From Polaromonas sp. (GTDB lineage: Bacteria; Pseudomonadota; Gammaproteobacteria; Burkholderiales; Burkholderiaceae_C), in assembly GCF_010365105.1 (NCBI RefSeq), contig NZ_JAAFGZ010000016.1, positions 31,010 to 95,009 on the forward strand: DNA of 64,000 nt. The letters run 5' to 3'. Of this stretch, positions 62,001 through 64,000 are shown in pieces. The translations under genes were made by a program, and so were the position numbers. The first letter of the stretch is position 1; the number at the start of each line of letters is the position of its first letter. A model generated the notes under the pieces. It was not told the origin of the DNA. It did no database searches and saw only the letters and a list, made by a program, of their open reading frames with translations.

Positions 62001-62468
62001 TCAGTGAAGCAGCACGGGCGATTCGGAGACTTCCTGCAAATCGTGCAGACTGCCAGGGCTCGCATGGTGCGCCACCATGCGCCAGCCCAGCGCCGTGAGG
62101 AAGTACACGTTGGTGGCCAGGACATAGGCATGGCGCGGGCCTTCTTCGGTCAGGACTTCGATGCGTTCAAGCACGCTGTGTACGCTGGAGCCCAGTGCCT
62201 GCACCCGGCGCACCTTGAGCGGCTGCACGCGCAGGGAGCCATTGGCGAACATGGCGTCGAACGCGCTGCGTATGGCGCCGGCGCCGACCAGCCGCGAGCC
62301 GCCCGGATGCACGCACACCATCTCGTCCTCATCGCCCCAGCAGGCCATGAGCTTTTCGATGTCGCCTTGCTGAAGCGCGTCGTAAAACGCCGCTTCGGTT
62401 TCGTCGGAATTGCCGGCACTGGCAGGGAGTACTTTGGGTTTTCGCATGGGGACAATCGAATCAGTCAA
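62001..62468 (-). CDS. NTF2-like (SnoaL-like) superfamily protein
   Basis: A 155-residue single-domain protein with the fold signature ETEAAFYDALQQGDIEKLMACWGDEDEMVCVHPGG and LGWRMVAHHASPG. Members include ketosteroid isomerases, polyketide cyclases and light-weight stress proteins. It has no leader. It is the first of three leftward genes (NTF2-like, YheT-like, hypothetical) with a gap of 15 bp to the second gene's ATG, so they likely form an operon. Function is not determined. Confidence 0.87.
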   Translation of the reverse strand: MTDSIVPMRKPKVLPASAGNSDETEAAFYDALQQGDIEKLMACWGDEDEMVCVHPGGSRLVGAGAIRSAFDAMFANGSLRVQPLKVRRVQALGSSVHSVLERIEVLTEEGPRHAYVLATNVYFLTALGWRMVAHHASPGSLHDLQEVSESPVLLH

Positions 62469-62576
62469 AGGATGGGCGCAAGGAACCTGATCGGGAATTG
62501 TGCGCCAGTCCGGAAAAACCGGAAAACTCGCACCCGGCTATGGTAGTGTTGCAGCTTGAATTTTGGAGGTTCTTCA

Positions 62577-63194
62577 ATGCTATTAAGTTTTCCGCGTTTT
62601 TCGCGTTTATTCAGCCTTTCTTTTGCCGCACTGCTGGGCCTGCTGCTTTCTGGCTGCGGCTACAACCAGTTCCAGAGCCTCGACGAGCAGACCAAGTCAG
62701 CCTGGTCCGAGGTGCTGAACCAGTACCAGCGCCGCGCCGACCTGGTGCCCAACATCGTCGCCACGGTCAAGGGCGAAGCAGCTTTCGAGCAGGACACACT
62801 GACCAAGGTGATCGAGGCGCGCGCCAAGGCCACGTCGATCCAGGTCACGCCAGAGACGCTGAACGACCCGGCCGCTTTCGCCAAGTTTCAGGCGGCGCAG
62901 GGCGAACTGGGCAGTGCGCTGAGCCGTTTGATGGTGGTCAGCGAACGCTATCCCGATCTGAAGGCCAACCAGGGTTTCCGCGACCTGCGGGTGCAGCTTG
63001 AAGGCACCGAAAACCGCATCACCGTGGCGCGCAACCGCTATATCCAGACGGTTCAGGAATACAACGTGCTGGCGCGCAGCTTCCCAAACAACCTGACCGC
63101 CATGATCTTCGGCTACAAGGTCAAGCCCAGCTTTGCCGTGGCCAATGAAGCGCAGATATCGACACCGCCGGTGGTCGATTTCAACAAGAAATAA
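62577..63194 (+). CDS. lemA: LemA family lipoprotein
   Basis: A 205-residue protein started at ATG 62577 with GGAGG at 62565-62569 (TTG 62556 is an artefact). Hydrophobic leader and lipobox LLSGC (Cys28). The LemA core has YNQFQSLDEQTKSAWSEVLN, QYQRRADLVPNIVATVKG and EGTENRITVARNRYIQTVQE. LemA proteins are membrane-associated helical bundles, often in operons with TPM proteins, and are linked to envelope or protease functions. The next gene is the TPM-domain gene, 16 bp away. Confidence 0.93.
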   Translation: MLLSFPRFSRLFSLSFAALLGLLLSGCGYNQFQSLDEQTKSAWSEVLNQYQRRADLVPNIVATVKGEAAFEQDTLTKVIEARAKATSIQVTPETLNDPAAFAKFQAAQGELGSALSRLMVVSERYPDLKANQGFRDLRVQLEGTENRITVARNRYIQTVQEYNVLARSFPNNLTAMIFGYKVKPSFAVANEAQISTPPVVDFNKK

Positions 63195-63210
63195 GCGGCA
63201 ACGGCAATCC

Positions 63211-64000
63211 ATGCGCATGCGTTTCTTTTTGCAGGCACTGTTACTGGCTGTCTGGCTACCTTTCGCCAGTCTGGCCGCCTGGGCGCAGGGTGGCGTGCAG
63301 CCTGTCCCGCCATTGACGGCGCATGTCATGGATGGCACCGGCACCCTGACAGAAGCCCAGAAAGCTGCGCTTGAAGCCAAGCTGACCGCTTTCGAGCAGT
63401 CGCGCGGCGCGCAGGTGGTGATGCTGATGGTGCCAACCACACAGCCCGAGGACATTGCAGCCTATGCGCAGCGCATCGGCGACAGCTGGAAAATCGGCCG
63501 CAAGAGCATCGGCGATGGTTTGCTGCTGGTGGTCGCCAAGAACGACCGCACGGTGCGGATCGAAACCACCAAGGCACTGGAAGGCGCGATCCCTGACCTC
63601 GCCGCCAGCCAGATCATCGAAACCGCCATCACACCTCGCTTCAAGCAGGGCGACTTTGCCGGCGGGCTGGATGCGGCCGCCGACCAGATCATGGCGCGCA
63701 TCACCGGCGAAAACCTGCCGGCGCCGCAGCAGGGCAATGCGGCTCGCCGTAGCAGCGGTGGTGGGTTCGACTGGACGACGCTGGCGGTGTTCCTGTTTTT
63801 TGCCGTGCCCATCGGCGGGCGAATCCTGTCCAGCGTGCTGGGGCGCAAGCTGGGCTCGGTGGCCACCGGCGGCGCGGTTGGCGTGCTGGCCTGGGTGTTC
63901 ACCAGCAGCCTGATCATTGGCGGCATCGCGGCACTGGCCGGGATGGTGTTCGCGCTCATTTCAGGACTCGGTGGCGGCTTGGGGGGAATGGGCGGCCGGT
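63211..64000 (+). CDS. TPM-domain protein (YgcG-like), partial at window end
   Basis: At least 263 residues; the 3' end is beyond 64000. A signal peptide ends SLAAWAQG, then the TPM domain has PPLTAHVMDGTGTLTEAQKA, GAQVVMLMVPTTQPEDIAAY, GDGLLLVVAKNDRTVRIETT and FKQGDFAGGLDAAADQIM. Two hydrophobic helices follow (about 190-250), then a Gly-rich tail begins (GLGGGLGGMGGR). Such LemA-TPM pairs are common; TPM domains may be phosphatases in plants. It would sit in the inner membrane with a periplasmic domain. Confidence 0.92.
   Translation, partial: MRMRFFLQALLLAVWLPFASLAAWAQGGVQPVPPLTAHVMDGTGTLTEAQKAALEAKLTAFEQSRGAQVVMLMVPTTQPEDIAAYAQRIGDSWKIGRKSIGDGLLLVVAKNDRTVRIETTKALEGAIPDLAASQIIETAITPRFKQGDFAGGLDAAADQIMARITGENLPAPQQGNAARRSSGGGFDWTTLAVFLFFAVPIGGRILSSVLGRKLGSVATGGAVGVLAWVFTSSLIIGGIAALAGMVFALISGLGGGLGGMGGR

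Overview
The window is about 62-65% GC, densely packed and typical of a Burkholderiales genome, most likely Comamonadaceae (Polaromonas-like). The evidence is the gene content: a PhaM-type polyhydroxybutyrate granule regulator, a DUF3567 protein, three Bug/TctC periplasmic receptors without transporter genes beside them, pilT-CNB-pilU, a rsmI/yraN/diaA/BON block, and short dispersed palindromes of a kind I associate with this family. The genus is an inference, not something proven here.

Layout. 1-2.5 kb: a degenerate-NUDIX (NrtR-like) regulator diverges from a dual-specificity phosphatase/ADP-ribosylglycohydrolase fusion, with two matched palindromes between them. 2.5-9.2 kb: FIST sensor protein, PhaM, VOC protein, fumarylacetoacetase-family hydrolase, DUF3108, DUF3567 and a ChaN lipoprotein. 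9.3-18.1 kb: a LacI-controlled operon with an SsuABC-like ABC importer, a HpsN-like sulfopropanediol/histidinol dehydrogenase, an SDR and a zinc alcohol dehydrogenase, next to a TauE/SafE exporter. This looks like a C3-sulfonate (dihydroxypropanesulfonate) catabolic locus. 18.2-27.7 kb: a ThDP enzyme plus Bug receptor, then a LysR-associated operon that joins a complete complex II-like enzyme (B, C, D and A subunits), a two-subunit class I fumarase and a Bug receptor.

27.8-35.6 kb: class III aminotransferase, purU, a GcvA-like LysR gene, a broken Uma2 gene, glcD-like oxidase, LrgA/LrgB and a bactofilin. 36-43 kb: PAS-GGDEF-EAL protein, YggS, pilT, a cyclic-nucleotide-binding protein, pilU and a 3-hydroxyisobutyrate dehydrogenase-like enzyme. 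43-50 kb: BON lipoprotein, DiaA-like SIS protein, YraN, RsmI, Bcr/CflA transporter, BamE-like lipoprotein and an acyl-CoA synthetase. 50-53 kb: a third Bug receptor, HiPIP, UspA and dodecin.

53.3-58.9 kb is the most accessory-looking stretch. It holds a decayed 2-hydroxyacid dehydrogenase, a 719-residue protein joining a trypsin-like protease to a DNA/RNA non-specific nuclease, a PAP2 phosphatase of different base composition, and remnants of two insertion sequences beside tRNA-Arg(CCG). 59-64 kb returns to core-type genes: membrane-anchored di-haem cytochrome c, a conserved hypothetical, YheT-like hydrolase carrying an in-frame repeat, an NTF2-like protein, LemA and a TPM-domain protein cut by the window end.

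The best candidate for a little-described system is the cytoplasmic protease-nuclease fusion at 54.5-56.7 kb. The HpsN/ABC/LacI sulfonate operon and the complex II-fumarase operon come next.
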